Origin: Saccharibacillus soli
GTDB taxonomy: Bacteria; Bacillota; Bacilli; Paenibacillales; Paenibacillaceae
Assembly: GCA_002189105.1 (NCBI GenBank)
Contig: NIOB01000001.1
Location: 1,488,001 to 1,552,000, forward strand
Direction: 5' to 3'
Length of the DNA: 64,000 nt
Part shown: piece by piece, positions 1-8,582 of the stretch
Numbering within the stretch: position 1 is the first letter of the stretch
Layout of the letters: each line of letters begins with the position of its first letter
Translations under genes and position numbers: made by a program
The notes under the pieces: model-generated
What the model was told of the DNA's origin: nothing
Database searches by the model: none
Seen by the model: only the letters and a program-made list of their open reading frames with translations

Positions 1-638
1 ACATGATCGACCGCCTGCTGAAACCGGTCAGGATCAAGCGTCACGACAAGGGTAGCCGGGCTGTTCTCTGAAGCCCGAAGTGGAAAAGGCTGTACGTATA
101 CGAGTGTGTCATTGACGCTCCCATCGTCGCCAAGCAGCTGCATATTACGAAAGCGCCCCTCCCGCGTTGTATCCATCAACTGCGACCACTGGCCTTCGGT
201 CACATCGGTGCCCTGGTAGAGAATGTTGTAGAGCAGCCGCTTGGATGCAAGCGAAGAAGAAGACAACGTAACATCGGCGTCTTTGACATACACATACATC
301 TCGCGGATTAACCCGTTGCCGACACGAATCGACTTGAAACTGCGAATGAGTTCGGTGGCCATCAGGCGCCAGCGAGCGTCTGGTTCACTGGCATGATTAA
401 TGAAGCTGTTCAACTGGGAATCAAGCGCCAACTGGCTGCCGATTCCGCTCACATCCGCGATCTGGCTGTCAATGGAGTCCTGAATCTGAGAGAGCAGCAC
501 CATGTTTGAGCGGCTTACTTCTTCTTCCAGCATCTTGCGTGCTTCAACGAATACAGCCGCGCCAATCAGAATCGGAATCAGCAGGATTACCAGATAGGAC
601 AGGCTCCAAGAGAGCAGTATGCTTTTGCGTTTTCCCAT
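1..638 (-). CDS. Membrane-anchored AraC-type regulator or sensor, N-terminal part (runs off the window)
   Basis: The reading frame opens with ATG at 638 and stays open to the window edge, so only about 212 N-terminal residues are present. A hydrophobic segment at about residues 8-28 (SLSYLVILLIPILIGAAVF) is followed by a long extracytoplasmic region beginning MLEEEVSRSN. This layout is typical of Paenibacillus membrane-anchored AraC regulators with a dCache-like sensor, which often sit beside LplB/YtcP sugar transporters. A YesM-type histidine kinase has a similar N-terminus and cannot be excluded because the C-terminal HTH or kinase domain lies outside. It follows the ABC operon on the same strand and probably controls it. 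Confidence 0.7.
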   Translation of the reverse strand, partial: MGKRKSILLSWSLSYLVILLIPILIGAAVFVEARKMLEEEVSRSNMVLLSQIQDSIDSQIADVSGIGSQLALDSQLNSFINHASEPDARWRLMATELIRSFKSIRVGNGLIREMYVYVKDADVTLSSSSLASKRLLYNILYQGTDVTEGQWSQLMDTTREGRFRNMQLLGDDGSVNDTLVYVQPFPLRASENSPATLVVTLDPDRFQQAVDH

Positions 639-801
639 CGCTGCCCTCCTCCCTGCGTTCAGCTGTGACTGTTTCTGACGGTTTGTTCCCATAGATCGAA
701 TGTTTGCTCCTACGGACGTGAACATTTGGTCCCGGTGGGAAGTCTCATCATCTAGGCTGCCTGCCGCATATCACATTCACAGCTTCCTATTTGTTCGTGT
801 C

Positions 802-1686
802 TCATTCCTTGATGGCGCCAATCATTACACCTTTGACAAAGTACTTTTGCAGAAAAGGATAAATGAACAGGATCGGCAGCGTAGCTATCATGATCGTCGC
901 GTATTTGATACTTTCGCCGATGGCCTCCCGATCCCCTGTCGCCGCCCCGGTCGTCATCGAATCGGTGCTATTCTGAATGAGAATCTCCCGCAGGACAAGC
1001 TGAAGTGGGTACAGATCGCGGTCGCGGATATACAGGATGGCGCCGAACCACGAATTCCAGTGAGCCACCCCGTAGAACAGAATCATCACCGCAATGACCG
1101 GCATCGACAGCGGTACGACAATTCGCCATAGAATCCGCATCTCGCCAGCACCGTCGATCCGTGCCGATTCGAGCAGACTTTCCGAGATCTCCTGAAAAGC
1201 AGTACGCATGATAATGAGATTATAACTGCTAATCAACCCGGGAATCATCAAGGCGAGCAGATTATTTCCCATATGCAGCGTGTTGTTGATGAGCAGATAG
1301 CTGGGAATAATGCCCCCGTTAAAAAACATCGTGAACACAATCGCCAACATGATCGGATTGCGCAGCATGAACGTTTTGCGAGATAGCGTATATGCCCCAA
1401 GGATGGTAAAAACCAGATTGAGTGCCGTGCCCAGCACCACAATTAGAATCGTATTCCGGTAGCCCGACAGAATACTTGGGTTACCAAGAACTCGCTTGTA
1501 GCCATCCAGGTTGAATCCATCCGGCCAGAGCAGCAGACCCCGGTGCTCCAGCAGGCGCGACGAATCGCTAAGTGAGGCGTTCAGTACATGCCAGAGCGGG
1601 TAAAGCGTCACGACAATCAGCAGCAGCATGACCAGGACATTGAAGCCGTCGAACACCTTCTCCCCCAGCGTACGTTTGATTTGCAT
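802..1686 (-). CDS. Carbohydrate ABC transporter permease (LplC/YtcP type)
   Basis: This 294-residue inner-membrane permease resembles the second permease of LplABC/YtcQP-YteP importers for oligosaccharides or their derivatives. About six membrane segments are visible, starting with FNVLVMLLLIVVTLYPLW near residue 14. The EAA-type loop that contacts the ATPase is seen as ESARIDGAGEMRILWRIVVP. The start is preceded by GGAGG with good spacing. It lies 21 bp downstream of the other permease gene. No ATPase gene is in the operon, which is normal for this class because a shared MsmX-like ATPase usually serves. The substrate cannot be told from the sequence. Confidence 0.92.
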   Translation of the reverse strand: MQIKRTLGEKVFDGFNVLVMLLLIVVTLYPLWHVLNASLSDSSRLLEHRGLLLWPDGFNLDGYKRVLGNPSILSGYRNTILIVVLGTALNLVFTILGAYTLSRKTFMLRNPIMLAIVFTMFFNGGIIPSYLLINNTLHMGNNLLALMIPGLISSYNLIIMRTAFQEISESLLESARIDGAGEMRILWRIVVPLSMPVIAVMILFYGVAHWNSWFGAILYIRDRDLYPLQLVLREILIQNSTDSMTTGAATGDREAIGESIKYATIMIATLPILFIYPFLQKYFVKGVMIGAIKE

Positions 1687-1707
1687 ACGACTCCTCCTTT
1701 CTCCTTG

Positions 1708-2721
1708 TCAGAACAGCTTGTTGTCAGAAAGCATCTTGGAAAGGCGATTTGCACCCAGCAGCAGGATGAAGTTGACGACCGACTGAAACAGTCCTACGGC
1801 AGTCGTATAACTGAACTCCGACCCTTCACTGATCCCTTTGCGGTAAACAAAGGTTGAGATGACGTCAGCTGTATCATACACATTCGGATTGTAGAGCAGA
1901 ATGATCTTCTCGAATCCGATCTCCATCAGGCCACCGATACGCAGAATGAGCAGAATGACGATCATCGGTAGAATACCGGGAAGTGTGATATGCCACACCT
2001 GCCGCAGACGACTTGCACCATCCACACGCGAAGCATCGTATAGTTCAGGATTGATCCCACTCAGTGCAGCCAGATAGATGATGGTGGAGAAGCCCAGTTC
2101 CTGCCAAATGGAAGAAGCCGTGTAGATCGTCCGGAAGTTGGACGGATCACTGAGCAGTGCGCTATCCTGTCCGCCAAAGAAAGTAATGATCGAGTTAAAC
2201 AATCCGCCCCGTGCCGAGAAATCAACAACCATCCCGCAGATGACCACAATCGAGATAAAATGTGGAATGTAAGAGACCGTCTGCACGGTTCGCTTGAACA
2301 ACTCGTGCCGCAGCTCATTCAGCAGCAGCGCCAGCAGGATCGGAGCCGGAAATCCAAATAACAGCTGATAGAAGCTCAGGACCAGTGTGTTTTTGAGCAC
2401 CCTCCAGAAGTAATAGCTCTCGAAGAAGTCACGGAAATGCTGAAGTCCTACCCAGTCGCTGCCCCAGATCCCTTTGCCGACCGTATACTCCTTGAACGCA
2501 ATAATCGCACCGTACATGGGCAGATATTTGAAGATCAAGAAATACAAGACGACGGGTAGAACCATCCAATAGATCGCTTTATTTTTTCGATAGTTTAGCC
2601 AGAGCCTGACCCATCCGTTCGCCTGCTTGCCGGGCTTCCATTCCTCTCGTTCGCTGGGGACGCCAAGCGCCTGCTGCGCCCCTGCTGAGGAAAACCGAAA
2701 CTTGCGCGTTCTCCCGCTCAT
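1708..2721 (-). CDS. Sugar ABC transporter permease (LplB/YteP type)
   Basis: This 337-residue permease belongs to the LplB group. Its N-terminus is a charged cytoplasmic tail, then YWMVLPVVLYFLIFKYLPMY forms the first membrane segment, ending in the characteristic KYLPMYG signature. The EAA loop appears as DASRVDGASRLRQVWHITLP. The gene start overlaps the stop of the binding-protein gene by four bases (ATGA), so translation is probably coupled. With the partner permease at 802-1686 it should form the heterodimeric channel. The first about 40 residues are poorly conserved in this family, so a start inside that tail is possible. Confidence 0.92.
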   Translation of the reverse strand: MSGRTRKFRFSSAGAQQALGVPSEREEWKPGKQANGWVRLWLNYRKNKAIYWMVLPVVLYFLIFKYLPMYGAIIAFKEYTVGKGIWGSDWVGLQHFRDFFESYYFWRVLKNTLVLSFYQLLFGFPAPILLALLLNELRHELFKRTVQTVSYIPHFISIVVICGMVVDFSARGGLFNSIITFFGGQDSALLSDPSNFRTIYTASSIWQELGFSTIIYLAALSGINPELYDASRVDGASRLRQVWHITLPGILPMIVILLILRIGGLMEIGFEKIILLYNPNVYDTADVISTFVYRKGISEGSEFSYTTAVGLFQSVVNFILLLGANRLSKMLSDNKLF

Positions 2722-4292
2722 CTCGCGTTATACCGATCGACGGCGTCCTGCTGAATCTCAATCGCCCGGTCGATGTTGAACTTTTTGATTTGATCCACGA
2801 ATGATTCAAAATGATCGATCGGTTCGGCGCCTATGACAAACTTGATGAACATCTCATCACGGTAAGTGGTGATGTCGTTCATGATCTTGCTGTATTCGTT
2901 TGATTCCTCTGTAGTCAGACTAATGGGCGGAATACTGACTTTGAGCGTATTCTCACTGTATTTCGAGAACAACTGAACGGCGTCTTTCTGCTGCTGAAGC
3001 TGGTAATACTGTTGGTTATATCGATCATCATCCTCACCGACGAATGGATAATTGGCGATAAAATGCTTCGACATCGCTTGTGACACAGACAATCCATCGG
3101 GATTATGCAAAATCTCGTCCGTATACGTTGGATAACCGTCTACCATCGTGTAGGTCTTACCTTCTACACCGAAGTTCTTCAGCATATGTCCGTCCTCACT
3201 GAAGAAATAATCCAGCGCTTTGATTGTTTCCTCCGGTCGTTTGTTGCTTTTGGTGATCGTTGCTCCCGCTCCGCTCCATTCCCAGGAACGGCCGGTGAAC
3301 AGCGGCTCGTCACCTTTTTTGAGGACAGGAAATTGCACAGCCGTCATATTGACATTGGGGTCTTTCTGCTGCATGGCTGGCAGGTAACGCCCGATTCCGC
3401 CTCCGATAAAGGTGAAGAAAGCGCCCGCCTGACCTTCAAGAATCTTCGCATCGAATGTCTTCTGGTCGTTGGTGGCAAAGTCCGGATCGATCAGACCTTC
3501 TTCGTACCAACGATGGAACGTCTCCAGAAAGGCTTTGTACTCGGGTTCGATTGGACCGTAAGCGACCTTGCCTTCTTTTAGGAAGATCGTGTTGGTCACA
3601 CCGTAGGCCTCAAGGAAGTTTGCCGCAGCCGGACCCATCGTGGAGAGCTTGGGTGGAGCGCCGTACAGCAGTGGAGCGGTCACGCCTTTTTTCTCCTTAA
3701 ACGCTTTCAATACCGTCTCCCATTCGTCTACCGTCTCTGGCTTCGCAAGCCCCAACTCATCCAGCCAATCCTGACGGATAAACATGCCCCCGAACGTCTT
3801 GTATTCACCCAATCGAAGATGAGGAATGGCATAGATGTCGCCGTTATCCGCCTTGAGCTGCTTTGCTACTTCCGGATTCTCGTCAAGCACTCTCTTGAGA
3901 TTGGGTGCGTACTGATCGATCAGATCGTTTAACCGAATGATCGACCCATCGTTGTACAGCTTGGAATAATCACCATACACAAACATGACGTCCGGCAGTT
4001 CGCTTGAAGCGAGCATGACGTTAAACTGTTCATTTTCGGCCCCAACCGCAGGATGTTGAAACTCCACTTTGACACCCGTTGCCTTTTCCCATTCCTGAAT
4101 CGCCGTAATCTCATTCATGCTCTTGAGTGTGATGGACACATTCGTATTGAGCGAAGCCCAGATCGAGATGGGATCGTCTCCGCCTTGTCCTTCCGCTTCC
4201 TTTTTTGTACTTGAACAACCAGTCAATGCCGAACCGCCCAACAGGAGTGCCGCGCCAAACAAACCGACTTTGCGTAACCATGCTTGTGCCAT
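2718..4292 (-). CDS. Extracellular solute-binding lipoprotein (LplA/YtcQ type)
   Basis: This large (about 524-residue) binding protein captures the sugar substrate for the two permeases downstream. From the ATG at 4292 it begins MAQAWLRKVGLFGAALLLGG, followed by the lipobox LTGC with cysteine 26, so it is a lipid-anchored surface protein. The length and the segments PDVMFVYGDY and NNGDIYAIPH-like DNGDIYAIPH are typical of the LplA/YtcQ family. Alternatives are ATG 4301 and GTG 4346; the GTG has a good GGAG but would make a 44-residue signal peptide. I chose 4292 because it gives a normal signal length with GGGAG 11 bases upstream. It is the first gene of the operon. Confidence 0.9.
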   Translation of the reverse strand: MAQAWLRKVGLFGAALLLGGSALTGCSSTKKEAEGQGGDDPISIWASLNTNVSITLKSMNEITAIQEWEKATGVKVEFQHPAVGAENEQFNVMLASSELPDVMFVYGDYSKLYNDGSIIRLNDLIDQYAPNLKRVLDENPEVAKQLKADNGDIYAIPHLRLGEYKTFGGMFIRQDWLDELGLAKPETVDEWETVLKAFKEKKGVTAPLLYGAPPKLSTMGPAAANFLEAYGVTNTIFLKEGKVAYGPIEPEYKAFLETFHRWYEEGLIDPDFATNDQKTFDAKILEGQAGAFFTFIGGGIGRYLPAMQQKDPNVNMTAVQFPVLKKGDEPLFTGRSWEWSGAGATITKSNKRPEETIKALDYFFSEDGHMLKNFGVEGKTYTMVDGYPTYTDEILHNPDGLSVSQAMSKHFIANYPFVGEDDDRYNQQYYQLQQQKDAVQLFSKYSENTLKVSIPPISLTTEESNEYSKIMNDITTYRDEMFIKFVIGAEPIDHFESFVDQIKKFNIDRAIEIQQDAVDRYNAR

Positions 4293-4420
4293 TTTTCCCA
4301 TCGCTCCCGTCTTATGGATCGTAAGGCTGTGCCCTGTTGGCACCACCCTCGCTTCTCCAACTTATCGGCTGACACCGCTACTGCCTATGTTCCATTCTTG
4401 CGGTGATCCCGATAAATTAA

Positions 4421-4434
4421 CGAAAGCGTATACA
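4421..4434. promoter_or_regulatory. Possible catabolite-responsive (cre-like) site
   Basis: The 14-mer CGAAAGCGTATACA resembles the CcpA consensus TGNAANCGNTNNCA with two mismatches. It lies about 130 bp upstream of the sugar-binding protein gene, where catabolite control would make sense. The match is imperfect, so this is only a candidate. Confidence 0.3.
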
Positions 4435-4511
4435 TCTTAAAAAATGAACATTTTTGCAAAAAAAAGCGATTGACAGTATAGCCTCCTATCCTGCGCACCT
4501 TCTACCTCACG

Positions 4512-4571
4512 CCGAAAACAAAAGACGTTCAGCGGAAACCGCAGCAGGATGCGGATCTTCCGGAACGTCTC
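4512..4571 (-). terminator. Rho-independent terminator
   Basis: Read on the minus strand, a long stem (AGACGTTC...GAACGTCT with an inner CCGCA/TGCGG helix) is followed by TTTTGTTTTC. It lies just downstream of the 4599-4994 gene and should end the two-gene unit 5618-4599. It also insulates the sugar operon. Confidence 0.8.
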
Positions 4572-4598
4572 CAGGTACAATCGATGCAGCTTATTCGC

Positions 4599-4994
4599 TT
4601 ACTCCTTCTCTCCAGGCCGCTGATCTTCCAAACCAAATCGCTCACGCAGCGCTTCCTCGGTCCATCTCGCGTCCTCTTCGTCGAAGGCAGGTGTAATAAA
4701 AAATGAAACCTCATCGCCAGTCAGCATAAGGGTATGAATTCGCTGTCCGGTGTTCTCCAGATGCAGATCATACGTAAAAATTTCTTCTTCCACATCGTCG
4801 ATCAGGGTCATAATCACATGTTGAACCAATTGATCGTATTCCTCCAGCAGCCAGGACAACCGCTCGGGGAACCGATTTTCCAGCATCCGTCCATGACAAT
4901 AATATTCCAGCTCCCTGGAATGGGCATATTCAATCCTGGCGTACCGTTCGTTCCGGCTCCCCGAGACAATATAATCACTAAACTGTTCGACCAT
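4599..4994 (-). CDS. Hypothetical protein (131 aa)
   Basis: I do not recognise a family. The protein is acidic, with no signal peptide or membrane segment. It contains an aromatic and glutamate-rich middle (RELEYYCHGRMLENRFPERL) and the pattern EEIFTYDLHLENTGQRIHTLMLTGDEVSFFITP, which looks like a small alpha/beta cytosolic protein. An AAAGGAGG lies 11 bases before the ATG. It is the downstream partner of the P-loop kinase-like gene with a 66-bp gap and probably shares its transcript. Confidence 0.7.
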   Translation of the reverse strand: MVEQFSDYIVSGSRNERYARIEYAHSRELEYYCHGRMLENRFPERLSWLLEEYDQLVQHVIMTLIDDVEEEIFTYDLHLENTGQRIHTLMLTGDEVSFFITPAFDEEDARWTEEALRERFGLEDQRPGEKE

Positions 4995-5060
4995 CCGACG
5001 GCCAGCCTCCTTTGCTGCTTAAAAACGAATCCGTTTTATTTGTCCCGTGAGTCGATTCCA

Positions 5061-5618
5061 TCACTTATACAGCACATTACGGTCATCCGCTTCCAACTCA
5101 AGATTGCAGGCTGCGGCAATATGTTCAACCACTTGCTCACGTGTCCAATCATCCGTATGAATATGCTGACCGAACCTGTCCTGGGACAACGCCTCCAGAC
5201 AGCGATCAATCTGCTGGGCAGGCCAGGAGTTGGCTCCATCGCCTCTGCCTTTTAACCGCTTTAATAACGTCTCTCGCTTTGCCAACAAGGCAAAATGTCG
5301 AACTTCAATTCCCAATTTCCGCAGCCCGCCGACCAGCTCTTCAAAATACTCCGGATTTACCAGGGTCATTGGAACGATCAGCGTGCCTGAATAGGTCTTG
5401 TAAAGATGGCTTAACATGGTGAGATTCATCTCCCGCCACATCGGATGATCCTGAAAATCGCTTTGATGCAGTTCAGCAGGGATATTCTTGCGAATGAAAT
5501 AACCGACTTCCTCAGGATCGTAAACAAATGAGTGCGGAAGACGTCGATGCAGTTCCTCTGCCGTTGTGGATTTACCTGTGCCAAATGCTCCATTAACCCA
5601 GATCATTACTTTTTCCAT
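5061..5618 (-). CDS. TmrB-like ATP-binding P-loop protein
   Basis: The protein carries a Walker A motif GAFGTGKST at residues 10-18 and the fold of small nucleotide kinases. It resembles the B. subtilis tunicamycin-resistance protein TmrB and related AAA/kinase-like proteins. The segments SFVYDPEEVGYFIR and IDRCLEALSQDRFGQHIHTD are typical of this group. Its substrate is unknown, and resistance to tunicamycin is only a family association. The ATG at 5618 is chosen because GGGAGG lies five bases upstream; a longer frame starts at 5648 without one. Confidence 0.8.
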   Translation of the reverse strand: MEKVMIWVNGAFGTGKSTTAEELHRRLPHSFVYDPEEVGYFIRKNIPAELHQSDFQDHPMWREMNLTMLSHLYKTYSGTLIVPMTLVNPEYFEELVGGLRKLGIEVRHFALLAKRETLLKRLKGRGDGANSWPAQQIDRCLEALSQDRFGQHIHTDDWTREQVVEHIAAACNLELEADDRNVLYK

Positions 5619-5790
5619 TGTGCCCTCCCGGAATTTCCATGCTTGCATTTTGCGTTTGTTATAGCCCTATGCTGCCGCGACTGCTGATGGCGTTCCTCAT
5701 TTCCTTGCCGTTCGCTCTGCATTGGGCTACAATTACCGTTATGTCCATTAATATGCCCATCAATCATAAGAATTGCGAAGGTGACCTTAC

Positions 5791-6207
5791 ATGATCGAAA
5801 TCAAACACTCCACCCTCAGCGGCGGGGAATTCACGCGCGGCGTGTTCGCCACACGCGACATTGCAAAAGGCGAATTGATCCACGAAGCACCAGTAGTCGC
5901 CTATGAGAACGAAGAACACGAACATATCGAGAAGACCATTCTGGCCGACTATGTATTCCAATATGGCGCCAACCATACGGCGATTCTACTCGGTTATGGC
6001 AGCCTGTTTAACCATTCCTATACACCCAATGCTACGTATGAAATCAGCTTCGAGAAGCATACCTTCGATTTCTATGCCTACACCGATATTAAGGCGGGCG
6101 AAGAAATTCTGATTAACTATAACGGCGAAGAAGACTGCGACGACATTCTGTGGTTCATGGAAGAATACGAAGACGCGGCGGAAGATTCCGAATCTGAAAA
6201 AGAGTAA
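5791..6207 (+). CDS. SET domain-containing protein
   Basis: This 138-residue protein is almost entirely a minimal SET domain, the fold of protein lysine methyltransferases using S-adenosylmethionine. Visible motifs are GVFATRDIAKGE (17-28), the NHS-containing NHSYTPN (74-80) and the C-terminal GEEILINYNG (103-112), followed by an acidic tail. Bacterial stand-alone SET proteins of this size are known but their substrates are mostly undefined. AGGTGA lies six bases before the ATG. It is one of the few plus-strand genes in the first 40 kb and is transcribed divergently from the kinase-like gene. Confidence 0.88.
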   Translation: MIEIKHSTLSGGEFTRGVFATRDIAKGELIHEAPVVAYENEEHEHIEKTILADYVFQYGANHTAILLGYGSLFNHSYTPNATYEISFEKHTFDFYAYTDIKAGEEILINYNGEEDCDDILWFMEEYEDAAEDSESEKE

Positions 6208-6230
6208 TCGCTGCGCTTCGCAGCTCCATG

Positions 6231-6272
6231 AAGCCGTTGAACAGCTTGAATCGGCTGTTTAGCGGCTTTTTT
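6231..6272. terminator. Bidirectional terminator
   Basis: AAGCCGTTGAACAGC pairs with GCTGTTTAGCGGCTT around an 8-base loop and is followed by TTTTTT on the plus strand. It ends the SET gene. The end of the convergent gene at 6259 lies inside the hairpin. Confidence 0.85.
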
Positions 6273-7194
6273 GAGCATCTACGATACGTATGTATCCGTT
6301 CACCGCGATGTCCGTGCGATCAAAGATCCCTGAACGGTTATGATAATTACCTTCCGCTGTAAACAGTTGACCTTGCTCCGTGCGAATAACGACACCGATA
6401 TGATCGTTAGGACCGTTTCCAAGCAGATTATCGAATACGATCAGATCTCCGCGTGCGGGAACAAATTCCGATTCTCCGAACTTGTGATAGAAACCGTAAA
6501 GCTCTGCCCATTCCATCCAGGCTTCAACCCATGCGAAATTGCGCGATACCGGCGGGGAGTAACGGACAGGCAGCTCAAGTCCCGATTCGAGGCAGCAATG
6601 ATACACAAACGCCGCGCACCAATCAAAGCCGATGTCGGGATGCTCTCTTGGGAAATAACGCAGAATCGGTTCCAGATCGGGACCGTATTTATGTTCGTTT
6701 CCAATCAAAGGCCTGGCTGCCCAATGTTCAGCGGTTGCTGCCAGTCGTTCTCGCAGAGGAGAAGTGAATGTGTTGACCTTAATGTTCTCGATGCTTTCAT
6801 CATCCCAGATGATGACCCAGCAAGTGCGCTTTCCGAGGTTCTCCAGCGCCCCCATCCGGTGATTCCCATCACGCACACGAAGCGATCCTCCTTGGTTTTG
6901 TACAATAAGCGGCGGCATAGCCCAACCTTCTTGCAAATGGGATTGGATCTTCCCGACCCGCCGCATCCAATCTTCCGCAGATTCCACATATTCCATCTCT
7001 TCTTCCGGGCCTACGATTCGCTTCAATTCGCTAATCTCGACTTCTACGGGGCCGAGCCAATGACGCTGCTTCTGCTTCAATCCTTTGGATAGAAGTCGAT
7101 TATTTCCCTCTGTCTCCAAAAAGGTATGAACCCATTCTTCGATTTCTCCCCTTACTGCCGCTTCAAGCGCGGCTTTTAAGGTGAACTTCTCCAT
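6259..7194 (-). CDS. ParB-like domain fused to a CHAP-type amidase domain
   Basis: The protein of about 311 residues has two recognisable parts. The N-terminal half contains RVRDGNHRMGALENLGKRT (DGNHR at 109-113), which matches the core of ParB/sulfiredoxin-like domains. The C-terminal half has CHAP (NlpC/P60-like) features: FDWCAAFVYHCC with cysteine 193, ARGDLIVFD, DHIGVV with histidine 265, and TAEGN with a polar third residue. CHAP domains hydrolyse amide bonds, usually in peptidoglycan, but there is no signal peptide. The ATG at 7194 is chosen because GGAGG lies five bases upstream; the longer TTG start at 7206 is inside that site. Confidence 0.75.
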   Translation of the reverse strand: MEKFTLKAALEAAVRGEIEEWVHTFLETEGNNRLLSKGLKQKQRHWLGPVEVEISELKRIVGPEEEMEYVESAEDWMRRVGKIQSHLQEGWAMPPLIVQNQGGSLRVRDGNHRMGALENLGKRTCWVIIWDDESIENIKVNTFTSPLRERLAATAEHWAARPLIGNEHKYGPDLEPILRYFPREHPDIGFDWCAAFVYHCCLESGLELPVRYSPPVSRNFAWVEAWMEWAELYGFYHKFGESEFVPARGDLIVFDNLLGNGPNDHIGVVIRTEQGQLFTAEGNYHNRSGIFDRTDIAVNGYIRIVDAQKSR

Positions 7195-7252
7195 CTGATC
7201 CTCCAATCCCCATAAAAAATGTCCATTCCTAGGAAAGTTCTGGCTGACTCCC

Positions 7253-7512
7253 TCATAACGTCTTTTCCAGATTAACCCGATATTCCGGCTTGGTCACATA
7301 GGACAAATATTGAACGCTTCCGTCGAACTCCAGATAAGCTTTGTATTTGTCGATAAAATCGGGCATTTTCACATAATCCAGCACGCGATCCCTGGCTGCC
7401 CTCCTGGAAACATCCAGATGTCACGATGACGATGCTTGAGCAGCAGCACTTCCTCGTGTTCGTTCTCGACAACGCCAAACACCGCCACGATATGAGTAGG
7501 AAATCTTTTCAT
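7253..7512 (-). pseudogene. NUDIX hydrolase remnant with internal deletion
   Basis: From ATG 7512 (GGGAGGTGCAAGT upstream) the frame reads like a NUDIX hydrolase N-terminus, MKRFPTHIVAVFGVV...WMFPGGQ, then leaves frame and stops. In another frame the sequence continues RVLDYVKMPDFIDKYKAYLE...TKPEYRVNLEKTL and stops at 7253, which looks like the C-terminus of the same kind of protein. The region between FPGGQ and RVLDYVK, including the catalytic Nudix box and roughly 75 residues by my estimate from family length, is missing. The gene is therefore inactivated by deletion. The estimate and family assignment rest on pattern memory. Confidence 0.75.
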
Positions 7513-7615
7513 ACTTGCACCTCCCGATTATGGTCCAATCCTGATGAGCAGTTTCCCCATAAGTATTAAGTTCCTGCTTTTTAGGCAAAATCCTCTTTTT
7601 CACAACTGTCAATCC

Positions 7616-7642
7616 AAAAAGACCCGTACCCATGTACAGGTC
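7616..7642 (-). terminator. Rho-independent terminator
   Basis: On the minus strand GACCTGTAC and GTACGGGTC form a hairpin around a short loop, followed by TTTTT. It lies 40 bp downstream of the methyltransferase gene. Confidence 0.75.
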
Positions 7643-7682
7643 CTGGCTTGGACATCCAAGAGGATCTCTCGCTGATCGCTTC

Positions 7683-8468
7683 CTACTGATGAAAAGCCGC
7701 CATCACTCGCAGACGTCGATAATCTGCGATCCATTCTCCATCTCGGTATAACTTCGGCTTCAGCGCCGCCGCGCAGTTCTCCGCAATCTCCTGCTGCGTC
7801 TCTGGCTCGATTCCCTCCATCAGCGATCCGGCAAAAGCCAGCAGCCAGTTGTTCAATCCGTCTTCACCGCTGCCCAGTGGAGTGGGACGATCGTACAGTT
7901 CGGCATAATGTACCTCGAACCCTCCCTGCTCCAGTAATGACGTATATTGTCCTACCGATGGGAAATACCAGGGGAAACGAGTTTTCCAGTCGATCCCGAT
8001 CCGTTCCAGTTCGTTCGTCAACGCCCCCACGATCGCTCCTACGTTGCCCATCCCGCCAAACTCGGCTGCGAACCGTCCACCCGGACGCAGTGCCAGTCCC
8101 ACCGATTCAATAACAGCTTCGGGCCGCTTCATCCAGTGCAGCGCCGCATTGGAGAAAACCGCATCGTAGCGCTCCTCGCCTTCTTCCAACCGAAACTGCT
8201 CGGCATCTGCTATGCGAAAAGACAGATCAGGATATTTCTCCTTAGCCGTCTCAATCATAGCGGATGAATAGTCCACTCCTGCACAGACTGCTCCACGCTG
8301 CGCAATCTGCTGCGCCAGATCCCCTGTTCCGCAGCCCAGATCCAGGATTCGCTCTCCGGGCTGCGGCGCCAGCAGCTCGATCAGTCCGACTCCCAACTGC
8401 GATACATACCCGATTTTTTGGTCATAATGCTGGGCATCCCACTTTTGTTCGATGGTCTTTTTCGACAT
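7683..8468 (-). CDS. Class I SAM-dependent methyltransferase
   Basis: This 261-residue cytosolic enzyme has the class I methyltransferase fold. Motif I is ILDLGCGTGDLAQQ (41-54), an acidic residue after beta-2 is seen in VCAGVDYSSAMIETAK, and motif II-like NAALHWMKRPEAVIESVGLALRPGGRF follows. The layout is that of trans-aconitate methyltransferase (Tam)-like and UbiE-like small-molecule methyltransferases. The substrate cannot be told. GGGAG lies about ten bases before the ATG. It forms a single-gene unit ending in its own terminator. Confidence 0.88.
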   Translation of the reverse strand: MSKKTIEQKWDAQHYDQKIGYVSQLGVGLIELLAPQPGERILDLGCGTGDLAQQIAQRGAVCAGVDYSSAMIETAKEKYPDLSFRIADAEQFRLEEGEERYDAVFSNAALHWMKRPEAVIESVGLALRPGGRFAAEFGGMGNVGAIVGALTNELERIGIDWKTRFPWYFPSVGQYTSLLEQGGFEVHYAELYDRPTPLGSGEDGLNNWLLAFAGSLMEGIEPETQQEIAENCAAALKPKLYRDGEWIADYRRLRVMAAFHQ

Positions 8469-8582
8469 TTTCTCATCGCTCCCGTCTTCGTTTGCACCAT
8501 TATGCGCCTATAAGAGCGGGATAGGAAATAGGCTTTACCAATAAGTTAATAGCCCGATGGGACGTGCAGGATTCCTGATTTC

